NCBI GenBank assembly: GCA_037903475.1
Contig: JBAJFG010000180.1
Location: 124,001 to 188,000 of the forward strand
Direction: 5' to 3'
Length of the DNA: 64,000 bases
DNA from: Ancylostoma caninum
Taxonomy: Eukaryota > Nematoda > Chromadorea > Rhabditida > Ancylostomatidae
The notes under the pieces were generated by a model. That model worked only from the letters and a program-made list of their open reading frames with translations, did no database searches and had not been told where the DNA came from. Of the stretch, positions 24,786-36,189 are shown in pieces. Every line of letters begins with the position of its first letter. The first letter of the stretch is position 1. A program made the position numbers and the translations under genes.

Positions 24786-27700
24786 AGAGGTACCCGACCT
24801 AATTAGGCGGAGGCGGAGCGGCTGCCAGAAACTGTCCAGATCAGCGCTGCTGAGCTGGTAACAGTGCCAGCGGACTCGTCCGCCGTGTATGCCACAAGCC
24901 CGCCTATCATGTCGCGGCTGCAAAATTTTCACTATGGAATTTACCGCCAGTGCGTAATTTTCCTTCTGGAAATCTGATGATGCCTAATTCTTTTTGACTG
25001 TGCACAAATGAAGTAAAGTAAATCATTTCTTAAGAATTGTGGATGATTTCGATACATTTATTCCGAACTTTTCCTCACAATTTTCCCTATGACAAAGCAA
25101 ACAATGACTAAATAGAAGTTCAAAGACTAAAGTGAAGTTCAAATGATGGAACCTCGGTCTTTTTTTTTCTTTCAGGTTGAGTTCACCTGTTGGTAAGATA
25201 CTTTATAGTCAATCAATGCGGCATCTAGTCCATGCCAGGGTGCGAGATTTGACCCGCAGACATGGTGTTACTCCGCAGGCATGCCTCAGGGACAGCACTG
25301 CCTAGGATCGCCACTAAGTTACATTTCATCCCGTGTTGATTACTTGGAATAACAATGAGATAAAAAGCGATAAATCGCGTAGTGAACCATACAATATTGT
25401 TGCTGGTGCTGAATAAAAAACATCTACAAATGTATACTTTCACTTGAGGGCAGCGCCAAGGCGAAATTTCAATTCTTGAAGTCTGCTATCCATTTTCTTC
25501 CAAAATTTGGGCACCAGCTTTTTTTCCGGAAATTCGTGTCGAAATTCTGGCCCTGTATCGAGAAACACTTGTCAAATTTAGGGATGCCTGCTCAAGAAAT
25601 TAATACGCGTTGGAGTATCGAACGCAGCACAAGAGAATGGAGAGTGCCAAACTGATCGACACTGAACATGTCTTCACAACCTTACACAAGATTTGATATG
25701 TTTTCAATAAATCCTCGAAAGGGCGGAGCCGCCACTGGATCGGCTTTGGGTACTAATACTGAAGATTCTGCCTGGACACTGCTTTTGATTTTATAAAAAT
25801 TTCGACATTACCGATGACGCCTGGGACATGGTTCAAAAAAATTCCATGATAAACGCAAAATTTCACACGTCCCCCTATGAGCGTAAAATTTCGCACTTTC
25901 GGTCAGCAGGATCACTGATAATATCATTCTGTACGCTACTGACTACTGACGCTCTGGATGAAATATCTAATCTTTTTCCTTTGATTTCGCGACATTGGCT
26001 ATGAGGGCGGAGCTTGGGGTGGTCTGCGCTGGGGCGGCAACGGGCCCTGTCCGGCTGCCAGTAGCCGATCTCCGTCATCTGGCGGTAATTGGCTCGGGTA
26101 CCTCTTGGCAGTGACCCGAAGGACGGGGTAGGACATCCTACTGGAGCGTCTCTAAAGTTCGCTTTAACGATTTTTGCAATATGTATCAGAGCGTGCAGAA
26201 AGATCACTATGTCATGTCCTTTGGCATACTTGTGGCGTTTGAGCATTAAAGGCACTGTCTCACCTCATTTTCGATCCTGGGATATGAACAAACCAGCTCG
26301 ATACGCTGAGTTCAACTATGTATATGATTTCCGATAAAACTGTCAAAAACCCGTTTTCGAGGGACGAATTCAACTTGGCGCGGACGAGTTTCTCGGCGAA
26401 TAAGCGGCATTTCTTCCCTTACCCCTCAGTTGATCTCATTGATAGCCCCAGTGTGCGCATTGCGGCCTGCCTGTGAAGGGGGAGAGGCGCCTCCTCAGAC
26501 ATTCGTGCACGAGTCCCGCCCGAGGATCCGCCCCTTTTTCGGTTTCGGGACAGAACCCGGTCTACGGGCGGGAGACATCATTTTGGTTTTGTCGGGGGAT
26601 TATCCCGAGCAAGACGCAGAGATGCAATCGTCACGTTACACTGTGTTTCAACACGTGTTAACAGGTGCCGGCTTCGTTTGGACGGGTCAACCACAGCTAA
26701 TCAATAAACGACGCCGCGGACACTTGAGCGGTCCGCTGGCTTCTCGCAGGCATACTCACTCTTGTGCAACGCTGCGGATCTACTCTTATTCCCAGTTTCT
26801 GTCTCATTTTCCTCTATTTCTTCTGGTGTGCAGCCAACAGCATCCAATTTTCGATTCCACCTATAGCTTCCGACTTCCGCCGGACAATTCGTTTTAATTT
26901 TAGCATTTCCATTACAGGCAGTTCGATTTTTCCCTCGTCGCCGCTCCTGTCCGCGCGTCCTGCTTGCTGAAGACAGCCGTTTCGAAGCCTAGGCGAGTTG
27001 TTCTGATGAGCTATTTCCTTTTAATCAGATTTTAGCACTTCCATTACAGGCTGCTGGTTTTTTTTTTCACCATTACCGCTGTGTCCACTCCTCCAGCTCA
27101 TTAACACTGCCGTTTCGAGGCCAAGGTGAGTTGTTTTGGTGGATTATTTTGTCGTTTTTTTTTTCATAAATAGGTAAACAAGCGAAAATTTTGACTACCC
27201 TTTTCTCCTACTGCGCCGCCATTATTGCTTATCCATATTTGGTTAACACTACCCCAAGAAAACCCTAAAGTTGTCGTTGGAAGCTGACCTCCTTCACGGT
27301 TATGAGTACACGAAGTACTGCTTCTGCAACGAGTGCAACCCCCTACTCCATGGGCCCAAATCTTTTTGCGCAAAAAGAGGCTGTCATCTTAGGGGGTATG
27401 CGTAGATTATGCTGCTGGAATTAGAAGTAACTTCTTTCAAAGCACCATCATTTAGCATAGCACCGAAGAGATGCAGATTTTCAAAGCGATCATCAGTGCA
27501 TCTTCTCCGCATAACCCCACAGCTTATGACTGTACTAAAATACAATATGGATCTTCTTGTTGGGATTCATAGGAAGATAAATGAAAGCCAGGTGAGTAAG
27601 AGCGGTGATTATTCCGTGTGAGAAGGTATGAATTGCCGTTTAGAGCGGTGATCAAGATAGTCTTTTCGAAACAACTGATTTTAGCGTATATCGGGATGAA

Positions 27701-27975
27701 ATGAAAAGCTTTGAAGATTTTCGGGAGAATCGATTAAACCTGCTGCTAACGTTGAGCATATGTAGATGGTGTCACATTTAAGAAATTGAGCAGGTACATT
27801 TGCCGTCATGTGACCGTATTACTGATCTGTTACAGGAGCTATATTTCACGTGGAGTATAACGCGTCGCCGTTGTCGGCAACTGCGGCAATGACGGCTGTC
27901 GATTGTGAGCAAGGCGCCGTGCTCGCCGATGATGGCGATAGGCCATCGTCAATGTTCCTGAGTCGGTGGCGACTG
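24786..27975. other. Unassigned stretch
   Basis: No gene recognised. A 'gagcattaaaggcactgtct' word at 26242 resembles one at about 40730 (inverted) and looks like one end of a dispersed TTAA-type element; no partner end was found. Poly-T runs sit at 25158, 27057 and 27157. Confidence 0.4.
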
Positions 27976-28382
27976 TTACAATGGTGCATATTGATTGTCA
28001 GCGACGGCGCCGCATGACATCAGCTCACTGGTTATCGATAAATGCTCATTTCTGTTATTCATTCTAGGATTGCGTACAGAAATCCAGAATGCTTCAAGCG
28101 TTTTCCTAGCCGAAATTTCTGGTTCGTGAGCCAGAATCGTGCACGCAATTGCAAAGTCGTTTCCACTGTGGTCTTCCCGCCTATGTCTCCCGAGCGGCAT
28201 TATCAAACTTTCCCGTCTTTTACCAGCCAAATGCTCATTTACTCGAAAATGCAGCGGTCGACAGGTCTCCCCAATGTAAATCGCGTGGCAGATCAGGCAT
28301 TCAATTTGGTAGACAACTCCTGTTTTAGCACAATCTCCGCTTTTACCGTAGGGGCAAGTAACGCATCGCTCGGTTAGACAAT
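27976..28382 (-). pseudogene. GIY-YIG endonuclease part of the Penelope-like element
   Basis: Would nick target DNA for target-primed reverse transcription. The frame opens with a cysteine cluster 'CVTCPYGKSGDC', then 'VVYQIECLICHAIYIGET' (the GIY-YIG core in its usual PLE variant), 'RPLHFRVNEHLAGK' with the conserved arginine, and 'HEPEISARKTLEAFWI' with the conserved glutamate helix. It ends at 27976. The domain itself is open, but it is cut off from the RT by two indels and a 20-bp deletion, so no fused RT-endonuclease can be made from this copy. Confidence 0.85.
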
Positions 28383-28483
28383 TTCTGTCATACAGTCTAT
28401 TCCGGACCGTTAGGGATATTAACTAAAACGACGTCATCTTGCAACTGAGCCGGATAAGACATTGTTTTACAGCATCACTTACC

Positions 28484-30106
28484 CTATCTGAAATAAACGG
28501 AATATACAAAGGAAGTTTTTTTACTACACCCGTGATTTCTGCCTTCATTAGGTGTTCTGCGAATCTGATTTTCTCGTGATATGTAGCCGTTTTCGCGGAC
28601 TACACGCAGCGCCAACTTTCTGGACTCGTTGCATTCTGCCTCTCCAGTGCTGACTTGGGTTGCTGTTCTGAACATGTTACGAATCACAGCGCGCTTAACA
28701 GAGGTGGGGTGAGCGGACCTTGCATGTAATATGATGTTCTTTGAACTCTCTTTTCGGTACCACTTTACATGAATCATACCATTGGACAATTTCAGCTGTG
28801 TGTTAAGGAATGGTAACCAACCCTGACGTGGTGTTTCTCTTGTGAGCTTTATGTACTGCGACTGCTGGTTGAGTATTCTAAAACATTCGTCCATTTCGGA
28901 CTGTGTAGATGTGATTACGCAGCAGTCATCGATGTAACGGCAGTACAAAAGAGGTTGTCGTTTCAGTACAGGTTCTTCTATTTTGCTCATAAAGCAGATA
29001 GCGAGAACCGGCGCTAACCTCTGTCCCATGGCGAGCCCTCTAATCTGGGAGAAATATTTCCCAGACCATTTGAAGACATTGCAACTTAGACATTCCTTGA
29101 CAAGTGTCATGATTCGTGCTCTACTGAGTCCGTAAGTCTCGATCTTGTTGCAGTGCAATCCCAGCATTTCGTTCAGAGCTTGCAGCGCGTCGTTGACTGA
29201 GACATTAGTATAGAGCGATGTTACATCGAATGACTCAATTACACAACTCTGACCGAAGTCAATTTTGTGCAAATGGTCAAGGAAATGTCTAGTGTTAGTA
29301 AGATGGGAGGGAATCTTACTAAGGAGCTGGCTCACAATTTTATTGAGAAACCATGAGATCTTATCAGTTGGTCCTCCGACACAGCTTACAACCGGTCGAA
29401 TTTTGCATTCATTCGCTGGCAATGAATTCATGTTAGGTACTGAGAGTTTATGCGTTTTGATAAGGCTGTAAAAGACGGGGCAGTTTGGATGTTCCACTTT
29501 GAGTCTGCTTAGGAAACTATCGTTTAGACCCGCAGCTTTACCCGTCACCATCCAGATGTGATTTAGTCGTTTAAACTGAGCAACGAACTCGCTCTGTGTG
29601 GTTTCTCGGTAAATCGTACCATCTGTCAGGTGGAGTTCGGTAATCTCGCGGTCAAGGGTTTGCGGTATAACCACAAATTCGCCACCTTTATCATTAACCG
29701 GAAGTCGGATCATACCACAGTTTATCAGTTGTCGTATTTCCCTAAATCCTTGCCACTGATCGTGCGTCAGGTTGGAATGACGACATCGCTTGCTTCCAGT
29801 TAGTACTGAAAGGACACCTGATGATAATATTCGAAATTTGATGTCGGCATCAGGGCAAGGTTCAGGTTTTTTGTAGAAGGAACGCGGAAATGGTATAGGT
29901 GGTAGTACCCTTCCACTCATCATTGCGGACTGTGGTAGATTGGTACGCCTGTATTTGACTCGAAGCTGGTCTCTGAGTCTTTGTAGTCCCCCAACGACTT
30001 TGCGGATAGTAACTGCGTTGATACTTTGCGTAGGTGCAAAAGATGGTCCAAGGCTTAGGAATTTTAAGGCATTATCAGAGATCTGGGTCCGTAGTAAACT
30101 CATCAT
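28484..30106 (-). CDS. Penelope-type reverse transcriptase (RT) domain ORF, 540 aa
   Basis: Copies element RNA into DNA at a nicked target. Motifs in order: 'FLSLGPSFAPT' at residues 16-26 (the PLE N-terminal signature), 'NDKGGEFVV' at 138-146, 'YSLIKTHK' at 213-220, 'KIRPVVS' at 235-241, 'DVTSLYTNV' at 294-302 (motif A aspartate), 'GLAMGQRLAPVLA' at 357-369 (motif B), 'YIDDCCVI' at 391-398 (motif C) and 'LPFLNTQL' at 431-438. The thumb region carries 'KWYRKES' and 'HARSAHP'. All catalytic residues are present, so this domain could have been active recently. The last 30 or so residues are out of frame: a +1 shift near 28585 replaces the natural link to the endonuclease. The start ATG is 16 bp after an in-frame stop. 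Confidence 0.9.
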   Translation of the reverse strand: MMSLLRTQISDNALKFLSLGPSFAPTQSINAVTIRKVVGGLQRLRDQLRVKYRRTNLPQSAMMSGRVLPPIPFPRSFYKKPEPCPDADIKFRILSSGVLSVLTGSKRCRHSNLTHDQWQGFREIRQLINCGMIRLPVNDKGGEFVVIPQTLDREITELHLTDGTIYRETTQSEFVAQFKRLNHIWMVTGKAAGLNDSFLSRLKVEHPNCPVFYSLIKTHKLSVPNMNSLPANECKIRPVVSCVGGPTDKISWFLNKIVSQLLSKIPSHLTNTRHFLDHLHKIDFGQSCVIESFDVTSLYTNVSVNDALQALNEMLGLHCNKIETYGLSRARIMTLVKECLSCNVFKWSGKYFSQIRGLAMGQRLAPVLAICFMSKIEEPVLKRQPLLYCRYIDDCCVITSTQSEMDECFRILNQQSQYIKLTRETPRQGWLPFLNTQLKLSNGMIHVKWYRKESSKNIILHARSAHPTSVKRAVIRNMFRTATQVSTGEAECNESRKLALRVVRENGYISRENQIRRTPNEGRNHGCSKKTSFVYSVYFR

Positions 30107-30528
30107 TACGGTCAGATAATCTTACCTAGCCGCTCATTGCCTCTATGAGCTAGCTCATCTAGGCGATGAGAGGAGGATAATGACGAGGTATAGCGAGTTG
30201 GTCGCGGCTGCCTCCCTCAGGCGATCACTGAGAGCAACTCAACTCAAATAATCAGTTGGTCTGACTCATGATCGCTGCGATGAGGGCTAGACAGCCGCGA
30301 AAATAGTGTTATGAGCCGCGGAGGGCTTTGTAAGTTGCTCGGAGCAACTTACGAAAAAATGTCAGGCGACCTGTAAAATATTGCATGCAACTGCGTGAAA
30401 CTGCGTAGCAGCCCCTTAAGCAGCCCCTGAATGTGCCCGCAGGGCGCGAAGGTTTTGGTTTGGCCTTAATTTAAACTAATTTTTAATTTGTGAGAAAGTG
30501 TTAGATTTTGGTGGCCAGAATGTAACTC
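30107..30528 (-). other. Probable 5' region of the Penelope-like element
   Basis: Lies upstream of the RT start. Contains repeated 'gatgag'/'ctcatc' words (30140-30300) and a perfect 10-bp hairpin 'gtaagttgct'..'agcaacttac' at 30330-30352. No protein recognised. How far the element extends is unknown. Confidence 0.3.
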
Positions 30529-31990
30529 AGGGTCCAACGGTGTGATAAGGGTGCGTCGGCGTCCAAAAGTGGGGAAACGCCTGGAATCGGATTCAACGGT
30601 GTGATAAGGGTGCGCCGGGGTCTAAAAGTGGGGAAACGCCTGAAGCCGGGTCCAATGGTGTGATAAGGGTGCGCCGGCGTCCAAAAGTGGGGAAACGCCT
30701 GGAGACGGGTCCAACGGTGTGATAAGGGTGCGCCGGCGTCCAAAAGTGGGGAAACGCCTGAAGTCGGGTCCAACGGTGTGATAAGGGTGCGCCGGCGTCC
30801 AAAAGTGGGGAAACGCCTGGAGACGGGTCCAACGGTGTGATAAGGGTGCGCCGGCGTCCAAAAGTGGGGAAACGCCTGAAGTCGGGTCCAACGGTGTGAC
30901 AAGGGTGCGCCAGCGTCCAAAAGTGGGGAAACGCCTGAAGACGGGTCCAACGGTGTGATAAGGGTGCGCCGGCGTCCACAAGTGGGGAAACGCCTGGAGA
31001 CGGGTCCAACGGTGTGATAAGGGTGCGCCGGCATCCAAAAGTGGGGAAACGCCTGGGGTCGGGTCCAATGGTGTGATAAGGGTGCGCCGGCGTCCAAAAG
31101 TGGGGAAACGCCTGAAGTCGGGTCCAACGGTGTGATAAGGGTGCGCCGGCGTCCAAAAGTGGGGAAACGCCTGAAGTCGGGTCCAACGGTGTGATAAGGG
31201 TGCGCCGGCGTCCAAAAGTGGGGAAACGCCTGAAGTCGGGTCCAACGGTGTGATAAGGGTGCGCCGGCGTCCAAAAGTGGGGAAACGCCTGAGTCGGGTC
31301 CAACGGTGTGATAAGGGTGCACCGGCATCCAAAAGTGGGGAAACGCCTCGGGTCGGGTCCAATGGTGTGATAAGGGTGCGTCGGCGTCCAAAAGTAGGGA
31401 AACGCCTGAAGTCGGGTCCAACGGTGTGATAAGGGTGCGCCAGCGTCTAAAAGTGGGGAAACGCCTGAAGACGGGTCCAACGGTGTGATAAGGGTGCGCC
31501 GGCGTCCAAAAGTGGGGAAACGCCTGAAGTCGGGTCCAACGGTGTGATAAGGGTGCGCCGGCGTCCAAAAGTGGGGAAACGCCTGAAGTCGGGTCCAACG
31601 GTGTGATAAGGGTGCACCGGCATCCAAAAGTGGGGAAACGCCTCGGGTCGGGTCCAATGGTGTGATAAGGGTGCGCCGGCGTCCAAAAGTAGGGAAACGC
31701 CTGAAGTCGGGTCCAACGGTGTGATAAGGGTGCACCGGCATCCAAAAGTGGGGAAACGCCTCGGGTCGGGTCCAATGGTGTGATAAGGGTGCGCCGGCGT
31801 CCAAAAGTAGGGAAACGCCTGAAGTCGGGTCCAACGGTGTGATAAGGGTGCGCCGGCGTCCAAAAGTGGGGAAACGCCTGAAGTCGGGTCCAACGGTGTG
31901 ATAAGGGTGCGCCGGCGTCCAAAAGTGGGAGTGATGGGGCCACCACTGTGATAAGGGTGCACCGACGCGCAAAGGTGGGGAAACGCATGA
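30529..31990 (-). repeat. Minisatellite array C, 59-bp unit, about 24-25 copies
   Basis: The phrase 'gtgtgataagggtgcgccgg' recurs every 59 bp for about 1.46 kb, with very low divergence. One unit is 58 bp (near 31290). Variants such as 'gaagtcgg', 'ggagacgg' and 'cgggtcgg..caatgg' alternate. Because 59 is not a multiple of three and the minus strand has no stop in any frame, two overlapping 495-codon frames arise, with a 59-residue apparent protein repeat. The minus-strand unit aligns with the plus-strand unit of arrays A and B ('ggacccg..ttc.ggcgttt', 'cccac..ttgg.cgccggcg'). Confidence 0.92.
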
Positions 31991-33080
31991 CGGTCCAGCG
32001 TTGTGATAAGGGCGACCGCGTCCAGAAAAGGAAGTTCGTCGCAACCTAGGTAAACTTCTTCGCGAATTGTGCCCTGGCACCCGTTCCGGCTATTCCTTCT
32101 ACCTATATGACCTAGGTGCACGTTATTCCAATCCGTATTTCTCTCCTCATTCCAGTCCATTTATATCTGAATCACCCCACCCTTCACTCTGTTTTTATAC
32201 ATGGGCAGACTCTTATCACTTGAGTTACCACAACAACATACTAAAGATAGATTATTTCAAGAGAGCATTTCCGCTGAATCGGCTACGTCCAAATAACAAC
32301 GGCCACTAGGGCCAATCAAAAGAAATTACTTCTCCCACGTGAAGGAAGGCTACCGCTCACGCGATCAGAGCTCTCCAAAAGTCGATAGACTTACTCGGGA
32401 GGATACAGGATTTACTAAATCTGTCCACCTTTTCTTCTGCATCGTATGCGGAGTATACGAGCGAAGCGAGCATCAGTAGACGTCTGGAAGTCCGGCGTCA
32501 GCCGGACGGCCGGACTGGTAATAATAAAAATAAACAATTAAAAATAAACTAATACAACATTTTCATTTGTATTGTAAAGTAATTTCGAAAATTTGGAGAC
32601 CCATTCTCGGTAGGAAGGGGGGGCTTACCGTTGTAGGGCTGCATTAGACAAGGACAAAGAAGCTAATAAAGAGAACTGCGGTTTTCCTCTCAGCGTGAAT
32701 GACGTTTGAGAAGACATTTGGCGCTAATTCGTAAATTTTTTGATTTCTTTTGACAGTATTTTTCTCACTTCTCAGTCACAATTGATCCTTTTAATGGGTC
32801 CCAATACTTTTGCCAAGCGATCAGTATATTTTCCACATTGAGGTAAATACGGGTCTACGATGCTCCTTACCCTCATTTGCGGCTCTAATAGGCACAAAAC
32901 AAAAACGAGGACACTGGAGCTCTGACAACTACTTCAGGGTTTTTCATAAAGAGATCTACAAGAGCACGTGGAAAACATGGATCACTAATATTGCTTCTTT
33001 TTCATTACTTTTAAATTATGGATGTGTTAGGGATTTGACTTGTGGTCAAGTCAAATCTTTGGTCTCAGGAAGTATTTATA
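31991..33080. other. Unassigned stretch
   Basis: Decaying half units of array C continue to about 32030. A short palindromic 'gtccggcgtcagccggac' lies at 32491-32508. No gene recognised. Confidence 0.4.
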
Positions 33081-33315
33081 TTCTGTTAACTCAGAAGTGA
33101 CACCTGGGTTGACTTTGTCTGCAGTTACGACTTCATCACGAAATTAGCCAAGCAATCTAATTTTTACACTTTTTTGATATGTATGCGGTGTGATTGCTTC
33201 CACTTTAATGTTTTCCTACTGCCACTCTGTAAAATCTCCTCTCAAACGCATCCTGGGGACAAAGTCATAATTGCAGACGAAATCGACCCAGGCGCCACTT
33301 CTGAGCTAACAGACC
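33081..33315. mobile_element. 239-bp TIR MITE family, copy 2 of 3
   Basis: Ends 'ctgttaactcagaagtgaca' and (reverse complement of the right end) 'ggtctgttagctcagaagtg' form the TIRs. The interior shares 'cacttttttgat', 'gcggtgtgattgcttcc' and 'cctactgccactctgtaaaat' with the 13.8-kb copy. Confidence 0.7.
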
Positions 33316-34911
33316 ATACATATGTTTGCTATTTTTTCAGCTAGCTCAGCTGTTTCGAATACATCTTCCCGTGTTTTTAGAAATCACTCTATTTTGTGCA
33401 GCATTTACTATTGATATTGTTTCATCATTTTTCTGTATATTTTGACTGATTAGGCTCTCTTAAATTACTATGGACGACTATGTAATCCCGCATTTGTTGT
33501 TTGATCTTATTTTTAATTGGAAGTCGAAGTATAAGTTTGTAGTCTCAATAATGTCCCAGTGCTCACGAATGAAATCAGAAACGATAGAACGATGTTACTC
33601 CTGCAAGAAAATCGATTCCAAGATCACGGAATCTCAATTTTTTTGCAATTTTGTTTTCTGAGCTCATCAAAAGTTGATTGATGCACTATGATTGCTAGAA
33701 TAGAGCAAAGTACAATGACACACCATTCGAAGGGTCAAACGCACCTAGAACTGTAGTTTTAGGTGCAAAAGTGGCCCGCCACACCGAGGGGTCCATGAGG
33801 GGGGGGGAACCTTCATACCCGAAATTGAGAAATGGTCAAGATGATTATGATGACCTGGCAACAATATAGTATGATAGAATTTGTGACTCTGAATATGAGT
33901 AGCGAAGAGAGATTGTCTTTGAACGAACAAAATGATGTAGCTCAGAGCTTGAATCTCAAAAATTGTGATTTTCTTTAATCTTCATTGCCACTGGAGAGAG
34001 CAAGCGCTCCATTTCCATAGAAGAAAATCTGTGCTGTAGCAACAGCGCAGAAAGCTCTCTCGATCCTCACGAAATTATCGCGTACACTCTTCAACGGATC
34101 AGAGTTTTAGAAAAGTGATTCGTGTGAATCTGATGCAAATTTGGACGTGCAGCCAACAACGGAGCGCATTCATGAGTAGGTATTGGAAGCGCTCTCAATT
34201 AAAACATGAGCATTCCATTATATCCTTCACCAGACGATATGTCCGGCTTCGTTCGGGTGTTTTGCTACCCCGGCTATTTCACACCTAATGAGGGAATTGG
34301 CTACCACCGATAAATCCATTCAAGATGCTCGCTACGTTAGTGACCAGCATGTTGATGGACCCAAATGGCCTTTTCTAACCGACCTATTGGCGAAAAATGA
34401 AAAAATGAAGTTATTTGGATAATAACCGTATGGAGAATGCATGCCACATTTGTGTTCAGATTCTTTGAGAACGCCAGTAAATGCGTTCTTACCCCTCCCT
34501 AAGAAGAAGCCAAAAATTCAAAAACTCGGCTAAAAATTCGACAAAACCAATAACTCAATGTTTTCATGCATAATGGTTGTCATTTTTGTGTACAGCCCAT
34601 TCGAAAACTCTAGTGCGCATATCTTCACCGGTCCCTGAGCAAAAAATGCGAAAAATCGATAAATTAACAAATTGATACATTCGATAATCACTATTCTCCT
34701 AGCATTGCCCATCTCCTGTACAGTCACTAATAAATATACATATTATCCACTGAACCACCGCATTTACTGAGTATTCGGGCATTATTTGTCCAAGAGTCTG
34801 AGGCGCCGCCATCGCCAATAAGTCGCCACACCCTCCGCGATTTCTATTCGGAACATATACGCATACAAACACACACAAACACACAAACTTTCATTTTTCA
34901 TATGTAGTGTG
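33316..34911. other. Unassigned stretch
   Basis: Nothing recognised. A CA-rich tract 'cacacacaaacacacaaac' lies at 34869-34888. Confidence 0.4.
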
Positions 34912-35063
34912 GTAGATTCGCTTCGTTCTCAAGGTGCACCGCCTGAGATCACACGTGGCGTCCTGCTGGCGATCGATACTCAGCCGGTTGGCTGCGGGAA
35001 TACTGCCAGCAGGACGCCACATGTGATTTCAGGCGGTGCGCCTTGAGGACGAGGCGGATCTAC
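34912..35063. repeat. Inverted repeat with 59-bp arms and 34-bp loop
   Basis: 34912-34970 and 35005-35063 are reverse complements with only about 7-8 mismatches, sharing 'tggcgtcctgctggc' at the inner end and 'ccgcctga.atcaca' in the middle. A transcript would fold into a long near-perfect hairpin. It may be a small foldback element or hairpin-RNA source; no target duplication was seen. Confidence 0.7.
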
Positions 35064-36189
35064 GGCACTGTACAGATGGTCATCCAGTGATGTGAAAGGC
35101 AACACCAATGGGTAGTCCAATGAACTGAAAACTGATGGCGCACTTTGAAAACTTGTTAATTTTAAAGGCGAGAAAACTCCAAACTCTCCCAATAATTTTC
35201 ACTCCAAATTGCTCGTCATTATCCATTGAATTCATTCCTTCTGTTTAAAAGAATTCAGAATTTACAGTGGACGGCAACGGCGGTGGCCCAACTGCGGCCT
35301 CGTGGAGGACGCAGCGCGACCGTGCCGCGCGCCGGGATCGGTGTCATTACCTTCGGGATGCTATTTCTAGAGTCTCTACTCCCCGATTTGCTCAAAAATC
35401 CTTATAATCGAGTAAAAAAGCTCTAAGAAGTTGCATAACAGCAGCAGAATACATAGGTTACGGCGCGCGCAGCGCGGTTGCACAGCCTCCTTCTCAAAGC
35501 CGCAGATGGGCCAACGCCATTGAAGTCCACTGCAATTCATTAGTGCTGAAGCCGAAAAAACAAGGAATATGACCCTAATTAGTGGGAGGGGTCAAGGCTA
35601 TTAAGGAACATTTTGAAATATTTGGTGACAGCTGCAAAAGTGTGAGGCGTTCAAGAGAGGAAAAGATGCATAAGTTTCAAAAAATTTTCACCAGAGGCAA
35701 AGTTATAGAGAAATCCCGCGAAAATTTTAACATTCTACCGACGCGGCTGTAGCTCTCGGACTTGCTGCAGGATGATGGGTACATGACGAACGCAGGATGG
35801 GTGTGCGGCTGGCTGGAAACAGGTTGAAATTGTCTCATTCAGATAGCTAATCTCTTTGAGAAACTTTATTTCCTACCGAGGATACACTTTCTAATAGCAA
35901 ATCGAGGGATGAAACATGTTTAACGGCAAACAAGAATGAACCTGCAGCAATGAGTACCTCTGCCTTATCTATCATTAACGTATCTCATCTTGCAAACAAC
36001 TCAGTATCTCATCAGCAGTATCATTCAATCGATGAGATCGCATCCAGATCGACTCATTCCGCTCCTCATTCCGAATGGGTCGCCTGACGTTCACTCACGT
36101 CAGATCTCCTGACAGGTAGGTTTACTACGGACCCCGGAGCATTACCGAGTACCGTAACCCTAGCCGTTCTATTGTAATATTGTAATACT
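35064..36189. other. Unassigned stretch
   Basis: No gene recognised. GC-rich patches lie at 35270-35340 and 35460-35510. Confidence 0.4.

Larger units (their letters stand above)
27976..30106 (-). mobile_element. Penelope-like retroelement (PLE), nearly full coding length
   Basis: Minus-strand RT followed by a GIY-YIG endonuclease, the domain order unique to canonical Penelope-like elements. The RT part is intact for 540 codons. The link and endonuclease are offset by small indels: one extra base near 28580-28588, one missing G near 28448 and a 20-base deletion near 28412, judged by comparison with the second copy at 36190-36733. A stop codon (30122-30124) precedes the first ATG, supporting the start at 30106. 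Outer ends are undefined; about 370 bp of further element sequence may extend to 30480. Confidence 0.85.

Noticed and set aside
30501..32080. Two overlapping 495-codon minus-strand open frames
   Set aside because: They lie wholly in the 59-bp minisatellite, whose unit has no stop in any minus-strand frame. Different frames give the same repeating peptides; there is no start context or domain.
33081..33315. tRNA gene or tRNA-derived SINE
   Set aside because: The terminal A-box-like word is followed too closely by the only B-box-like word, there is no cloverleaf, and the element has inverted ends.
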